From Flavobacteriales bacterium UBA2306 (GTDB lineage: Bacteria; Bacteroidota; Bacteroidia; Flavobacteriales; Weeksellaceae): DNA of 64,000 nt. A model generated the notes under the pieces. The model did no database searches. It was not told the DNA's origin and saw only the letters and a program-made list of their open reading frames with translations. Positions 52,389-62,126 of this stretch are shown piece after piece. A program made the translations under genes and the position numbers. The DNA is taken from contig DDVS01000004.1 of the NCBI GenBank assembly GCA_002345565.1, positions 124,001 through 188,000 on the forward strand. The letters run 5' to 3'. How positions within the stretch are numbered: the stretch's first letter is position 1; each line of letters begins with the position of its first letter.

Positions 52389-55103
52389 ATGAAAAAAATT
52401 CTATCTCTATTATTTATGCTGATGCTAACCCTGACTGTTTTTGCACAGAAAACAATTACAGGAATCATCAATGATGCTGACGGAAAACCGCTTGCCAGCG
52501 CAAGTGTCACAATAGAAGAAGCCGGAAAAAACGCCATACTTGCCTACGGAATATCCAACTCCAAAGGAGAATACAAAGTTACTTTTACATCTTCTGAGGC
52601 TAATCTTGATCTTAAAATAAAGGCTTTTAATCAAAAAGCAATTACAAAATCGGTCTCCAATAGCGATCAAAAACTTAATTTTTCATTAGAATCTCAAGCT
52701 ACAGAAATTCAGGAGGTAAGGCTTAAAACAAAACTAATTACAAAGAAAGGTGACACCATCTCTTACGACTTAAAATCTTTCGAAAATAAAAACGACAGAA
52801 CGCTTGCAGATGTCTTGAAGAAAATACCAGGCATTGAAGTTAACAAAGATGGAACGGTTCTTTACCAAGGCGAAGCGATTAACAAATTCTATGTCAACGG
52901 AAAAGACTTGATGGAAGGCGGATATGGAACAGTCAATAATTCTTTACCAAAAGATGCGGTTTCAAAAGTAGAGGTTTTAGAAAATCACCAGCCTGTAAGT
53001 ATTCTGAGAGATAAAGTTCCTTCGGATCAAGCTGCTCTTAATATTAAGCTTAAAAAATCTGTCACGATGACTGGTCGTGGAGAGGTTGGCGCAGGTTTCA
53101 GTCCACTACTTTGGAATGTGAAATTAACGCCAATGTTTTTTGGACAAAAAAACCAATGGGTTGTGAATTATAAAGCCAACAACAACGGAGAAAGTGTAGA
53201 AAAAGAAGGGAATCTTCTAAGCTTCGGAAGCCGATGGGAAGGGAGAAGAAGCCAGACTTCTCAGCAATCCTGGACCAATATAGAAACTGCCGGAACTCCT
53301 AACTTACCGGAAAAAAGATATCTTTTAAACAATGTTCATTTCTTTTCTGCCAATCTTTTGACAAGTCCTTTCAAAAATAAAGAATGGGAACTGAAGGCGA
53401 ATGTGAATTATACCTACAACGATGTAGAAAGAGAATCTAAAACCACAACAATTTATGATGCCAATCTGTTGAACACTTCTCTCGCAGGCAGAACTTTTGA
53501 ACAAATGAGAAATAATAATTTCTACACCAATTCATCCAAGGCAGAACTGATTTTCACCAAAAATGCTAAAAAAGGATTTTTCAAAAACACCACCACCTGG
53601 AACGGATTCTGGAATCAGAACAACGGATTCTCTGGTCTGGACACTCAGGCAGATGGTTTTCTATTTGGCAATCAATCGGTAGAATCGCCTTCCGGAAGTT
53701 TCCAAAACTCTCTTAGTACCATTATCCCTTGGAAAGATAAACTTTTGAATGTCATGAGTTATTTTAAATACCAAAAAGACAAGCAAACCCTGGAAGTGAA
53801 CCCAGCTAGCTACACAGACTATTTCACAGGATTGGGCAACGGCACGTATGATAATTATAGACAAAAAGCAATGTCCGAGACTTTAGAAATCAATCATTCC
53901 GCATCTGTTGGCTTTAGTTATAAGAAATGGACTTTTACTCCGGAAGTGGGTCTAAATATCAATTTTAATAACTTAAAATCTTTACTTAACGCCTCTTCTA
54001 ATGGAACTTATTATAATATTGCCGGAGATAATAGTAATAATATAGACTGGAATGAGCTAACACCTTACACCCAAATAGGAATCAACTATAAATCCGAGAG
54101 ATTAAACCTTAATGTAAATCTTCCTGCTAATTTTTATAGCATCCAATATAGAGATAATGTGTACAACCAATCTGCTGATAAAACCAAAACAGCTCTAGAA
54201 CCCTCATTTTTCGCAAGCTATGATTTTGCTTCTTTTTTCAAATATTGGGTCTTTGCGAATCAAAGTTATGATTTTGGAAACTTTGGATTTTTATATGGTG
54301 GAAATTTGCTGACTTCTGCGGGTAATTTGTCAAGAAGATATGTGAGCAATCTGGATAATTCAAAAATGCCGGAGTATTTGAACAGAAATATAGGAACCAG
54401 ATTAGAATATAGAAATCCACTTAACAACTTGTTTTTCAACATTCGTTACAATTACGGAACGGTCAAAAGAAACATCGCAGAAACTTTTGACACAGAAGGA
54501 TTGGGAGGAACAATTGGTATAGAAACGCTGGAAAACTCCACAAAATCCCAAAGCGAAAGTGCCGAAATAGGAAAGTATTTTCCAAAATTCAAAAGTAACC
54601 TATCTACAAGTTTTACTAACAGAGACTCTAACTCGTTTAGCTTTTTCAATAACGAGCCTATTACTAGCAAAACCAATACACAAACCTGGACTGCGAAATT
54701 TAACAACACCTATTTTAGCTGGTTAAGTGTAGATTACAACATCAGTATGAACTGGAGCAACAACAGAAATGTTACGAAAAACACCTCCCAGAAAAACTCT
54801 GGTTGGACACACAATTTAGCGGCTTACATTTATCCATCAGATAATCACACATTTGGATTCAATTGGGATAATAGCGTCACTTCTACCCAAGGTAACACTT
54901 ATAAGAATCCATTTTATGATCTTTCATACCAATACACATGGGTCAAGAGAAAAATTGACTTCGAGGTAAAATGGTTAAACATATCTAACAGAAAAGTTTA
55001 TGAAATCGTAAACGTTAATGTAAGCCAGGGCAATACAGTTTATCAAACTTATAACATCCGCCCAAGCCAGTTTATGTTCACGGTAAAATTCAATTTCAAG
55101 TAA
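52389..55103 (+). CDS. Outer-membrane beta-barrel protein, TonB-receptor-like, with carboxypeptidase-regulatory domain
   Basis: A 904-residue outer-membrane protein. A signal peptide (1-19, ending TVFAQ) is followed by a CarboxypepD_reg-like beta domain (KTITGIINDADGKPLASASV, to about residue 100), then a plug-like region (DTISYDLKSFENKNDRTLADVLKKIPGIEVNKDG in part; FYVNGKDLMEGG) and a long barrel (residues about 230-904) ending in FTVKFNFK. It belongs to the group of TonB-receptor-like barrels without a clear TonB box. A GLPGLI protein follows after a terminator. Confidence 0.85.
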   Translation: MKKILSLLFMLMLTLTVFAQKTITGIINDADGKPLASASVTIEEAGKNAILAYGISNSKGEYKVTFTSSEANLDLKIKAFNQKAITKSVSNSDQKLNFSLESQATEIQEVRLKTKLITKKGDTISYDLKSFENKNDRTLADVLKKIPGIEVNKDGTVLYQGEAINKFYVNGKDLMEGGYGTVNNSLPKDAVSKVEVLENHQPVSILRDKVPSDQAALNIKLKKSVTMTGRGEVGAGFSPLLWNVKLTPMFFGQKNQWVVNYKANNNGESVEKEGNLLSFGSRWEGRRSQTSQQSWTNIETAGTPNLPEKRYLLNNVHFFSANLLTSPFKNKEWELKANVNYTYNDVERESKTTTIYDANLLNTSLAGRTFEQMRNNNFYTNSSKAELIFTKNAKKGFFKNTTTWNGFWNQNNGFSGLDTQADGFLFGNQSVESPSGSFQNSLSTIIPWKDKLLNVMSYFKYQKDKQTLEVNPASYTDYFTGLGNGTYDNYRQKAMSETLEINHSASVGFSYKKWTFTPEVGLNINFNNLKSLLNASSNGTYYNIAGDNSNNIDWNELTPYTQIGINYKSERLNLNVNLPANFYSIQYRDNVYNQSADKTKTALEPSFFASYDFASFFKYWVFANQSYDFGNFGFLYGGNLLTSAGNLSRRYVSNLDNSKMPEYLNRNIGTRLEYRNPLNNLFFNIRYNYGTVKRNIAETFDTEGLGGTIGIETLENSTKSQSESAEIGKYFPKFKSNLSTSFTNRDSNSFSFFNNEPITSKTNTQTWTAKFNNTYFSWLSVDYNISMNWSNNRNVTKNTSQKNSGWTHNLAAYIYPSDNHTFGFNWDNSVTSTQGNTYKNPFYDLSYQYTWVKRKIDFEVKWLNISNRKVYEIVNVNVSQGNTVYQTYNIRPSQFMFTVKFNFK

Positions 55104-55123
55104 CACACTATTTTATTATAACC

Positions 55124-55160
55124 AAAAAGGTAGCACGATTTTTTTCGTCTGCCTTTTTAT
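55124..55160 (+). terminator. Intrinsic terminator between OMP and GLPGLI genes
   Basis: AAAAAGG.AG.ACGA and TCGTCTGCCTTTTT pair with one bulged C and one wobble, followed by a T-rich run. It lies just before the GLPGLI gene, so that gene may depend on read-through or on its own promoter. Confidence 0.55.
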
Positions 55161-55193
55161 TTTTCTTAATTTTAAATCACTAACTTTTTAGGT

Positions 55194-56096
55194 ATGAAAA
55201 AATTATTCTTATTAATTCTAAGCTTTTTGAATTTATTCATTTTCGCTCAAGGAACAAGGATTATGTACGAGTACAAATTTGCCTCGAACATTGATAAAAA
55301 AGATTCCCTCGATACAGAACTGATGTATCTGGACATCAAAAAAGACGGCAGCAAATTCTACAGCAGACAGAAATTTGTAGGCGACTCCCTCCGCGATGCT
55401 TATATCCAAAAACAACTGGCATCTGGCTCTACCAATTTTAGTTATACAGATACTAATAGCGGAAAAATTGGATACACTGTCAATAAATCTTACCCCGATT
55501 TCAAGATCAATCTGCACACTGCAATGGGCCAAAACCGTTTTGATGTAATAGATGAAAAACCAATGGATTGGAAAATCCTTCCCGACAAGAAAAAAATAGA
55601 TCAATTCGAAGTTCAAAAAGCGACTTTGGACTATGGAGGAAGAAGCTGGACAGCTTGGTTTTCACAGGATTTTCCATTCCAGGATGGGCCTTACAAATTT
55701 CACGGTTTGCCTGGTTTGATTTTAGAAATGGAAGATGCTACTGGAACTCATATCTTCAAATTGGTGGGAAGTAAAAAATTTGACGAAGTAGAAAAGATTG
55801 AGAAAAAAGAAATTACACCACCTGTTGGCGGAAGAGTGGTAAGAATAGGAAATATGACAGGTGGTAAAGAAATACCAGTCTCCGAAGAGCAGTTTAAAAA
55901 ACAATGGAAAGAATTCAAAAATGATCCGGTAAAAGATATGAGACAAAGTCTTTCTACACCAGGCGTCAAAATGAGAATCAACTTAAATGGAAAAGAAATG
56001 AACGACCCGGCAGAAATGCTGAGAAATATGGAAAAATTTCAAAAAAATCAGATAAAGCAAGACAATAACAAAATAGAACCGGCACTTTACCCATAA
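55194..56096 (+). CDS. GLPGLI family exported protein
   Basis: A 300-residue protein named for the motif GLPGLI, seen here at residues 171-176 (KFHGLPGLILEMED). A signal peptide (1-19, ending FAQG) precedes the conserved domain: MYEYKFA at the start, YTVNKSYPDFKI, DWKILPDKKKIDQFEVQKATLDYGGRSWTAWFSQD in part. The C-terminal part is charged and flexible. Function is unknown; family members usually follow a TonB-like outer-membrane protein, as here, so a shared complex at the outer membrane is likely. Confidence 0.9.
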   Translation: MKKLFLLILSFLNLFIFAQGTRIMYEYKFASNIDKKDSLDTELMYLDIKKDGSKFYSRQKFVGDSLRDAYIQKQLASGSTNFSYTDTNSGKIGYTVNKSYPDFKINLHTAMGQNRFDVIDEKPMDWKILPDKKKIDQFEVQKATLDYGGRSWTAWFSQDFPFQDGPYKFHGLPGLILEMEDATGTHIFKLVGSKKFDEVEKIEKKEITPPVGGRVVRIGNMTGGKEIPVSEEQFKKQWKEFKNDPVKDMRQSLSTPGVKMRINLNGKEMNDPAEMLRNMEKFQKNQIKQDNNKIEPALYP

Positions 56097-56123
56097 TTTA
56101 TTCATAAATCCTTACTTTTATAG

Positions 56124-56148
56124 TCCTCAATTTTTGAGGATTTTTTTT
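56124..56148 (+). terminator. Intrinsic terminator of the GLPGLI gene
   Basis: TCCTCAA (56124-56130) pairs with TTGAGGA (56134-56140) around TTT, followed by eight T. Confidence 0.75.
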
Positions 56149-56176
56149 ATTATATTTTATTTTTCAATCAAAAAAA

Positions 56177-56698
56177 ATGAGTTATTTACCTAAGCTTAAA
56201 CATATAAAAGCCTTCGTATTTGATGTAGATGGTGTTTTTACAGACGGCAGTGTTTATCTGCTACCAGACAAAAATATGTCCAGAGTCATGAGTGTTTTGG
56301 ATGGCTATGCCGTGGTGCAGGCTTTGAAACAAAATTATATTATAGGAATTATTACCGGCGGAAATGACCCTATGGTCAAAAACCGGATGGAATATCTGGG
56401 AATTAAGGATTATTATGCCAAATCCTCTCATAAAATAGCTGATTACGAAGATTTTAAATCCAAACATCATCTTAAAGATTCAGAGGTTCTAATGATGGGG
56501 GATGACATCCCAGATATAGGCATCATGAAATTGGCAGAAATCTCTGCGTGTCCCGCCAATGCCGTACCGGAAGTAAAAGCAATCTCAGATTATATTTCTC
56601 CCATATTAGGAGGAAAAGGAGCCGTGCGAGATGTGATAGAACAAGTCCTGAAGGTACAAGGAAAATGGAACCTAGACGAAGAAACAAAATCTGCTTAA
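56177..56698 (+). CDS. kdsC: HAD phosphatase, KDO 8-phosphate phosphatase type
   Basis: Predicted to remove phosphate from KDO 8-phosphate for lipid A core synthesis. The 173 residues match KdsC length: VFDVDGVFTDGSVY with catalytic Asp16 and Asp18, GIITGGND as motif II, and LMMGDDIPDIGIMKLA as the metal motif. No cap domain, as in KdsC tetramers. Closely related HAD phosphatases act on other nonulosonates or nucleotides, so the substrate is family inference. It lies 63 bp before maf on the same strand. Confidence 0.83.
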   Translation: MSYLPKLKHIKAFVFDVDGVFTDGSVYLLPDKNMSRVMSVLDGYAVVQALKQNYIIGIITGGNDPMVKNRMEYLGIKDYYAKSSHKIADYEDFKSKHHLKDSEVLMMGDDIPDIGIMKLAEISACPANAVPEVKAISDYISPILGGKGAVRDVIEQVLKVQGKWNLDEETKSA

Positions 56699-56761
56699 CT
56701 AATTCAAAATGAAACGATTTATCGTTCCATTTGACCATTGAAAAAATTTAGACATAAGCGA

Positions 56762-57334
56762 ATGAAACTGTTACTAGCCTCCAACTCTCCCAGAAGAAAA
56801 GAATTATTAAGCCAGTTAGGTTATACCTTTGACGTGGTTAAAATTAATGCGGATGAATCTTATCCCGAAGATTTGAAACCCAGCCAAATTGCAGAATATG
56901 TGTCTGAAAATAAAGCAGAATGCTTCAATGTGGAGGAAAACGAAATTCTTCTAACATCCGATACAATTGTGGCCGTGGATAATAAAATACTTCTCAAACC
57001 AAAAGATGAGAAAGAAGCTTTTGAAATGCTAAAAAACTTATCCGGGAAAACACATCAGGTTTTTACCGCTTTTACCATTAAAACCAAAAATTTCAAAACC
57101 AGTAAAACCAGCAAAACGGATGTTATTTTTTCCCCAATGACTGATGAAGAGATTCAATTTTATATCCGTCATTTTAAACCATTAGATAAAGCAGGCTCTT
57201 ATGGCATCCAGGAATGGATGGGTATGGCCAAAATAAAAAACATATCCGGATCTTTCTACGCTGTAATGGGTTTGCCCGTAGATTTGGTATATGAAGAACT
57301 CAAAAAACAGAATTGTTTTCCCAATAATTTTTAA
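56762..57334 (+). CDS. maf: Maf nucleoside triphosphate pyrophosphatase
   Basis: Hydrolyses non-canonical or dTTP/UTP-type nucleotides to monophosphates, possibly affecting septum formation. The 190 residues show SNSPRRKELLSQLGY (the Maf signature), DESYPE, LTSDTIVAVDNKIL, SGKTHQVFTAF and KAGSYGIQEWMG, the pattern of the dTTP/UTP (YhdE) subgroup. ATG 56762 is used; an upstream in-frame start would add eight residues of unconserved sequence. Probably co-transcribed with kdsC. Confidence 0.9.
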   Translation: MKLLLASNSPRRKELLSQLGYTFDVVKINADESYPEDLKPSQIAEYVSENKAECFNVEENEILLTSDTIVAVDNKILLKPKDEKEAFEMLKNLSGKTHQVFTAFTIKTKNFKTSKTSKTDVIFSPMTDEEIQFYIRHFKPLDKAGSYGIQEWMGMAKIKNISGSFYAVMGLPVDLVYEELKKQNCFPNNF

Positions 57335-57419
57335 AACAAATAAAATCGAATAATTTTCCCGGCAAATTTTCGTTATTTTTACAGATTAATCCCTTGAATT
57401 TCATTATTGAAATAATTAG

Positions 57420-59942
57420 ATGAGAAAATATTTACTAATCATACTTGCCGTCATTGGTATTATAGCCTGTAATCCACGTCATAAAAAGAAAAAAACCAAA
57501 AGCGGACCTGTCAATAGATTTTTGACCTTTCACAACACGTTGTTTAACAGCAAAGAATCTTTCTTGGCAGAAATGGAAACGCGTGATAAAGCCCACATTG
57601 ATAATTTTTATGATCCCTATATTTCTGTTTACACTACAGAAGACAATGCTACAGATTTAAACTCTTCCTTCGCTGATAATAATGATGCGCCTCAATCTTT
57701 CCGGGGGCAAAATGCAGGCAGTCCACCCAACGAAAGAGGTGGTAACGCTGCCAATAGTAAAAAAGGATTATCCACACTCCAGATTACCGAAGCAAAAGCA
57801 CTGAAAGCCATTTCAAAATATTCTGTTCTGGTGAATGGCGTGGAGAAAAATAAAAAAATGTTTGATGCCTATCTCCTATTGGCAAAAGCAAGAATGTACC
57901 AAGGAAAATATCTGGAATCTCTGGATGCGCTCAATTATATTTTCAACACAATGGATAAGGATAAACGAATTCCATTAGCTAAAGTTTATCAGGCGGCCAA
58001 TTATACAAAAATGAAGGAGTATTACCGTGCAGATGAAGTTTTCAAAGATTTGGAGGAAAATCCTAAAATCAAACTGAAAAAAAATGATTTAAAAGTCCTG
58101 AAAATCTACCAAGCAGATAATTTCCTTAAATGGGGCAAAAAAGAATTAGCCGCAGAAGTCCTGGAAGATGCGTTTACCTATAACAAAGACAGCAAAACCC
58201 GCAGCCGAATTGCATTCCTTAGAGGACAAATTCTTGCTAAACTAGGTAAGAAAGAAGAAGCCAGAGAATCTTTTGCTAGCGCTTACAAATACGCCAATAG
58301 CTATGAATTTGAAGTCAAATCGCAAATAGAAATCGCAAAAACCTTCAATGGAAAGTCAGACAGTTATGAAGAAGCCATGGCTTATCTGGATAAAATTTCT
58401 AAAAAAGGAACCTATGCTTCCAGAAAAAATGAGCTGTACTACGCCAGCGGATTGGTTGCTTCTTCTGCTACCAAAGACTCTATTGCAGACTCGTTTTTCC
58501 GAAAAGCTTTGAAGGAAAAACAATCAGATCCTCAGATCCGTGGACTAACTTATGCAGAATTAGCCAAAAAATATTTTGCAAAAGACGATTACCTAACAGC
58601 TGGCGCTTATTATGACAGTGCGTTGGCGGTAATGACCTACAAACCGGAAAAAGACCGACTTACAGACCTTACAGCTAACATCAAAAAATTGTCTGCAAAT
58701 TACTATATTGTTAAAAAGAATGACAGTATTTTGGCTTTAACAAAAATGACAGATGCCGAAAAAAGAGCCTATTTTAATCAGTATATAGACAAGATCAAAG
58801 AAAAAGAAGCTACGGAAGAATTAGAAAAAAGAAGAGCAGAAAGAAGCAAAGGTTTTGATAATTCTGATTACAACGCTAATTCTATTTTTGCGAACAATGC
58901 AACAGATAGCAACAGTTTTCAAAATTTTGGAATCTCATCTGGCGGATCCTCTTTTTATTTTGCCAATACCAGCAATATTTCTAGAGGCGAATCTGCCTTC
59001 CGACAAGTTTGGGGAAGCCGAAGCCTGACGGATAACTGGCGCTATTCTGCAAAAACAACCAGTATAGAAGATCTCAAAAATGAGGCTTTAGGCGTATCTT
59101 CAGCTCCAGATCCTCGCCGCTTGGAACCAGAATTTTATATGGAAAAAATACCTACTTCTGAGCTTGAAATCAATCAACTGAAAAAACAGAGAGACACCGC
59201 CAGCCTGGGAATGGGGATCATGTATGAAAACTATTTTGCTAATACAAAGCTCGCTAACAAAACATTATTTGATCTGGTAGAAAGCAAACCGGACGAGGAA
59301 ACAGACCTGCAGGCACTTTACAACATTTTCATCTTCAACTACGAAAAAAACCCTGCGGAAGCGGAAAAGGCAAAACAACTCATTCTCCAAAAATACCCGT
59401 ACACATCCTATGCAGAATATGTTAAAAACCCTAAAAACAAAGACTTTAACAAATCCACAGCAGATGTAGAAAAACTCTACGGAGAAGCCTACAAACTCTA
59501 TGTCGCAGAAAAATACTCCGAATCTACCGGGATTATAGAAAAAGCAATTGCAGAAAATCCTAAAGATGCGCTTGTCCCTAAATTTTACTTACTGAATGCC
59601 TATAATGCAGGTAAAATTGCCGGGAAAGAAATTATGATTTTACAATTAGAGCAAATTGTTCTCAATTATGGAAAAACCCCGGAAGGCAAAAAAGCACAAG
59701 ATTTATTAAAGTTTTTAAAGAGCGATGCCAAAATGGAGTTTACCGATGAAAATGGCAACCCCGTCCAAAATACACCAAAGCCTGCAAAAACCTCTGATCA
59801 AGATACAAAGCAAAGGTTGAAAGAAGAACTAGATGCCAATGAAGGTAAGCCTTCTGGTCCAGGAAAAACAAGCTCCATAGATCAGCAGGAGCAATTACCT
59901 GCCAGTATGAATAATCCTTCTTCTTCAGAAAAAAAGAAATAA
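57420..59942 (+). CDS. sprE: Gliding motility / type IX secretion lipoprotein SprE (PorW)
   Basis: A large TPR-type lipoprotein needed for type IX secretion and gliding in Flavobacteriia. The signal peptide ends in IIAC, with Cys17 as lipidation site. Residues 34-75 (NTLFNSKESF, ETRDKAHIDNFYDPYISVY) are highly characteristic. TPR repeats cover about 120-450. The region FYFANTSNISRGESAFRQVWGSRSLTDNWRYS (in part, about 515-545) is another SprE/PorW mark, and a second TPR block follows to about 760, then a Lys/Ser/Pro-rich tail. The 840-residue length is normal for the family. It ends at a shared terminator. Confidence 0.9.
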   Translation: MRKYLLIILAVIGIIACNPRHKKKKTKSGPVNRFLTFHNTLFNSKESFLAEMETRDKAHIDNFYDPYISVYTTEDNATDLNSSFADNNDAPQSFRGQNAGSPPNERGGNAANSKKGLSTLQITEAKALKAISKYSVLVNGVEKNKKMFDAYLLLAKARMYQGKYLESLDALNYIFNTMDKDKRIPLAKVYQAANYTKMKEYYRADEVFKDLEENPKIKLKKNDLKVLKIYQADNFLKWGKKELAAEVLEDAFTYNKDSKTRSRIAFLRGQILAKLGKKEEARESFASAYKYANSYEFEVKSQIEIAKTFNGKSDSYEEAMAYLDKISKKGTYASRKNELYYASGLVASSATKDSIADSFFRKALKEKQSDPQIRGLTYAELAKKYFAKDDYLTAGAYYDSALAVMTYKPEKDRLTDLTANIKKLSANYYIVKKNDSILALTKMTDAEKRAYFNQYIDKIKEKEATEELEKRRAERSKGFDNSDYNANSIFANNATDSNSFQNFGISSGGSSFYFANTSNISRGESAFRQVWGSRSLTDNWRYSAKTTSIEDLKNEALGVSSAPDPRRLEPEFYMEKIPTSELEINQLKKQRDTASLGMGIMYENYFANTKLANKTLFDLVESKPDEETDLQALYNIFIFNYEKNPAEAEKAKQLILQKYPYTSYAEYVKNPKNKDFNKSTADVEKLYGEAYKLYVAEKYSESTGIIEKAIAENPKDALVPKFYLLNAYNAGKIAGKEIMILQLEQIVLNYGKTPEGKKAQDLLKFLKSDAKMEFTDENGNPVQNTPKPAKTSDQDTKQRLKEELDANEGKPSGPGKTSSIDQQEQLPASMNNPSSSEKKK

Positions 59943-59970
59943 AAAATGGAGCTTTCTGCTCCATTTTTTT
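59941..59970. terminator. Bidirectional intrinsic terminator
   Basis: AAAAAATGGAGC (59941-59952) pairs with GCTCCATTTTTT (59958-59969) around TTTCT. It ends both sprE and the convergent tnaA. Confidence 0.85.
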
Positions 59971-61345
59971 ATACTTCTTCTAACTGAACTGTGAAATGTC
60001 TCAAAATCTCTGGTTCACGCTTAATTTTATAGCCTTTGGTAATTTCGTTTCGTTTTTCAAACACATTAATAACTGCTGCTGCAACATAATCCATATGATT
60101 ATTGGTATAAGTTCTTCTTGGGATCGCTAGTCTTAGTAATTCCAGTTTTGGGTAACGATTCTCACGAGTTTCCGGATCTCTGTCTGCCAATAATGTACCT
60201 ATTTCCACGCCTCTTATTCCTGCTTCTTTATAAAGTTCGATGGCTAAAGTTTGTGCAGGAAATTCTTCTCTTTTGATCTTCGGTAAAAAGTTAAGCGCAT
60301 CAATAAACACAGCGTGTCCACCAATTGGTTTCTGAACCGGGATTCCGGCTTCCATCAATTTGTTTCCCAGATATTCTACTTGCGAAATCCTGCTTTCCAG
60401 ATATGGAAATTCTGTAGCCTCGTCCAGTCCAGATGCCAGCGCAGACATATCTCTTCCCGCCATTCCGCCGTAAGTGACGAATCCTTCGTAGATAATTGTG
60501 AAATTAGAAGCTTGTTCAAAGATTTCTTTGTTTTTCAAAGCGATAAATCCGCCAATGTTTACCAAACCGTCTTTTTTGGAACTCATCGTCATTCCATCAC
60601 CGTAAGAGAATAATTCTTTACAGATTTCTTTGATGGTTTTATGCTTTTGACCAGCTTCTCTTTTCTTAATGAAATAAGCGTTTTCTGCAAATCTAGCCGA
60701 GTCAAATAAAACAGGAATTCCATATCTGTCGGACAATTCTTTTACGGCTTTGATATTTTCTAGAGACACAGGTTGTCCTCCAGAAGAATTACAGGTGATG
60801 GTAATCAAACAAAACGGGATTTGTTCTTTTGGATGAGATTTATAAACCGCTTCTAATTTTTCTAAATCAATATTTCCTTTGAATGGATGAAGATCATTGA
60901 TATCAAAAGCTTCGTTTATTGTACAATCAATGGCGTGAGCTTTTCTGATTTCTATATGACCTTTCGTGGTGTCGAAATGAGAATTTCCTGGGACGATGTC
61001 GCCTTCTTTTACCATCACAGAAAACAAAACATTTTCCGCTGCACGACCTTGGTGTGTTGGTAATAAATAAGGAAATCCTGTAATCTTTTCAACCGTCTGC
61101 TGCAAAGCTTCAAACGAGCGAGAACCTGCATAACTTTCGTCGCCGATCATTAACGCACCCCATTGTTTGTCGCTCATCGCGCCTGTTCCGCTGTCTGTCA
61201 ATAAATCGATGAAGACGTGGGAACTTCTAAGGTTAAATAAATTATAATTGGCCTTTTTCAGCCATTCTTCGCGTTGTTCTTGTGTAGATTGATATATTTC
61301 TTCGACCATTTTGATTCTAAATGGTTCTGCGTAAGGTAGTTTCAT
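59969..61345 (-). CDS. tnaA: Tryptophanase
   Basis: A PLP enzyme that splits tryptophan to indole, pyruvate and ammonia. The 458-residue length fits. PLP-site landmarks are PTHQGRAAEN, FDTTKGH, SNSSGGQPVS-like (TCNSSGGQPVSLEN), DSARFAENAYFIK and MSSKKDGLVNIGGF with the Schiff-base Lys. SARFAENAY, GIRGVEIGTLL and RHFTVQLEEV favour tryptophanase over tyrosine phenol-lyase, which has different residues at these points. No tnaC-like leader peptide was seen; instead the upstream spacer is filled by a long inverted repeat. Confidence 0.9.
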   Translation of the reverse strand: MKLPYAEPFRIKMVEEIYQSTQEQREEWLKKANYNLFNLRSSHVFIDLLTDSGTGAMSDKQWGALMIGDESYAGSRSFEALQQTVEKITGFPYLLPTHQGRAAENVLFSVMVKEGDIVPGNSHFDTTKGHIEIRKAHAIDCTINEAFDINDLHPFKGNIDLEKLEAVYKSHPKEQIPFCLITITCNSSGGQPVSLENIKAVKELSDRYGIPVLFDSARFAENAYFIKKREAGQKHKTIKEICKELFSYGDGMTMSSKKDGLVNIGGFIALKNKEIFEQASNFTIIYEGFVTYGGMAGRDMSALASGLDEATEFPYLESRISQVEYLGNKLMEAGIPVQKPIGGHAVFIDALNFLPKIKREEFPAQTLAIELYKEAGIRGVEIGTLLADRDPETRENRYPKLELLRLAIPRRTYTNNHMDYVAAAVINVFEKRNEITKGYKIKREPEILRHFTVQLEEV

Positions 61346-61354
61346 AATAAAAAT

Positions 61355-61507
61355 ATAAATGATGATTGATGAGCGATAAATGATCCTTTATATTGATAAT
61401 TGATGAAAAATAAATCACAATGGAAAATTCATTGTAAGTGACCAATATTTTGTACGACAAATAATGACTTGCAAGAAATCATTTATCACTCATCAATTAT
61501 CATTTAT
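61355..61507. repeat. Long inverted-repeat element between tnaA and DUF502 gene
   Basis: Arms of 30 bp (61355-61384 and 61478-61507) are inverted copies with 28 of 30 positions matching, built around the words ATAAATGAT and ATTGATGAG. The 93-bp interior also has ATTGATAATTGATGA. The element begins 10 bp before the tnaA start and ends 5 bp after the DUF502 stop, so it fills almost the whole gap. No reading frame is inside. It resembles a MITE or palindromic intergenic repeat. Confidence 0.75.
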
Positions 61508-61511
61508 GAAA

Positions 61512-62126
61512 CTACTCTGGTGCTTTGAAAACGTTATCGTCTGAATGGAATCCGGCAACGCCTCCACTTACAGCAAATTTCATTGCTTCGGCGGAACTCA
61601 TTCCCGTAACTTCTTTTATGTTATTGAATTTGGTAATAATAACCCAGCCGGAAACGGCGTAAGAATGGGGTAGATAAACAGCCACCATTTGATCGAGATT
61701 AACAGCGGACATATCCGATTGTGTCAAGAATCCGATTCTCCAGATTTCAGGATTTTCATTAGTCTTCACCCAAACCGGAACATTAAATTTTTTCTTGTCT
61801 CCTACAAAGGAGCCTAAGACATCTTTCAGCGAAGTGTAAATAAATTTAATTCCTGGAATATGCTCCAAAACATAATCTACACCATCAACAATCAGTCTTC
61901 CGATAATAAACTTATTTCCAAAAAAACCGATGAATGTTGTCCCAAAAATGACAATGAAGAATATCAGTCCAGGAAATTTCCCAGAAACCGACGGAACCAA
62001 ATTATCAATACTAAAAACAATTTGCCAAATAATCCAAACCGTTATAGCAAACGGCCCAATAATGATCAATCCTTGAAGGAAAGATCTTAGAAAAAGGCGG
62101 ATGTAATCGTTAAAGTTTCGGTTCAT
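61512..62126 (-). CDS. DUF502 family membrane protein
   Basis: A 204-residue inner-membrane protein with two strong helices (about residues 14-38 and 52-75) and a soluble C-terminal domain. FLQGLIIIGPFAITVWI, IPGIKFIYTSLKDVLGSF and VAVYLPHSYAVSGWVIIT (split) are DUF502 landmarks, a family conserved in bacteria and plants with no firm biochemical role. It lies 86 bp downstream of miaE on the same strand, so the two might share a transcript. Confidence 0.87.
   Translation of the reverse strand: MNRNFNDYIRLFLRSFLQGLIIIGPFAITVWIIWQIVFSIDNLVPSVSGKFPGLIFFIVIFGTTFIGFFGNKFIIGRLIVDGVDYVLEHIPGIKFIYTSLKDVLGSFVGDKKKFNVPVWVKTNENPEIWRIGFLTQSDMSAVNLDQMVAVYLPHSYAVSGWVIITKFNNIKEVTGMSSAEAMKFAVSGGVAGFHSDDNVFKAPE

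Noticed and set aside
56706..56731. A hairpin between kdsC and maf
   Set aside because: The stem has an A-C mismatch and no T-run follows, so it is not convincing as a terminator.
59969..61345. Tyrosine phenol-lyase as an alternative to tryptophanase
   Set aside because: FDTTKGH, SARFAENAY, GIRGVEIG and the RHFT..LEEV end agree with tryptophanase rather than with the tyrosine phenol-lyase wording.
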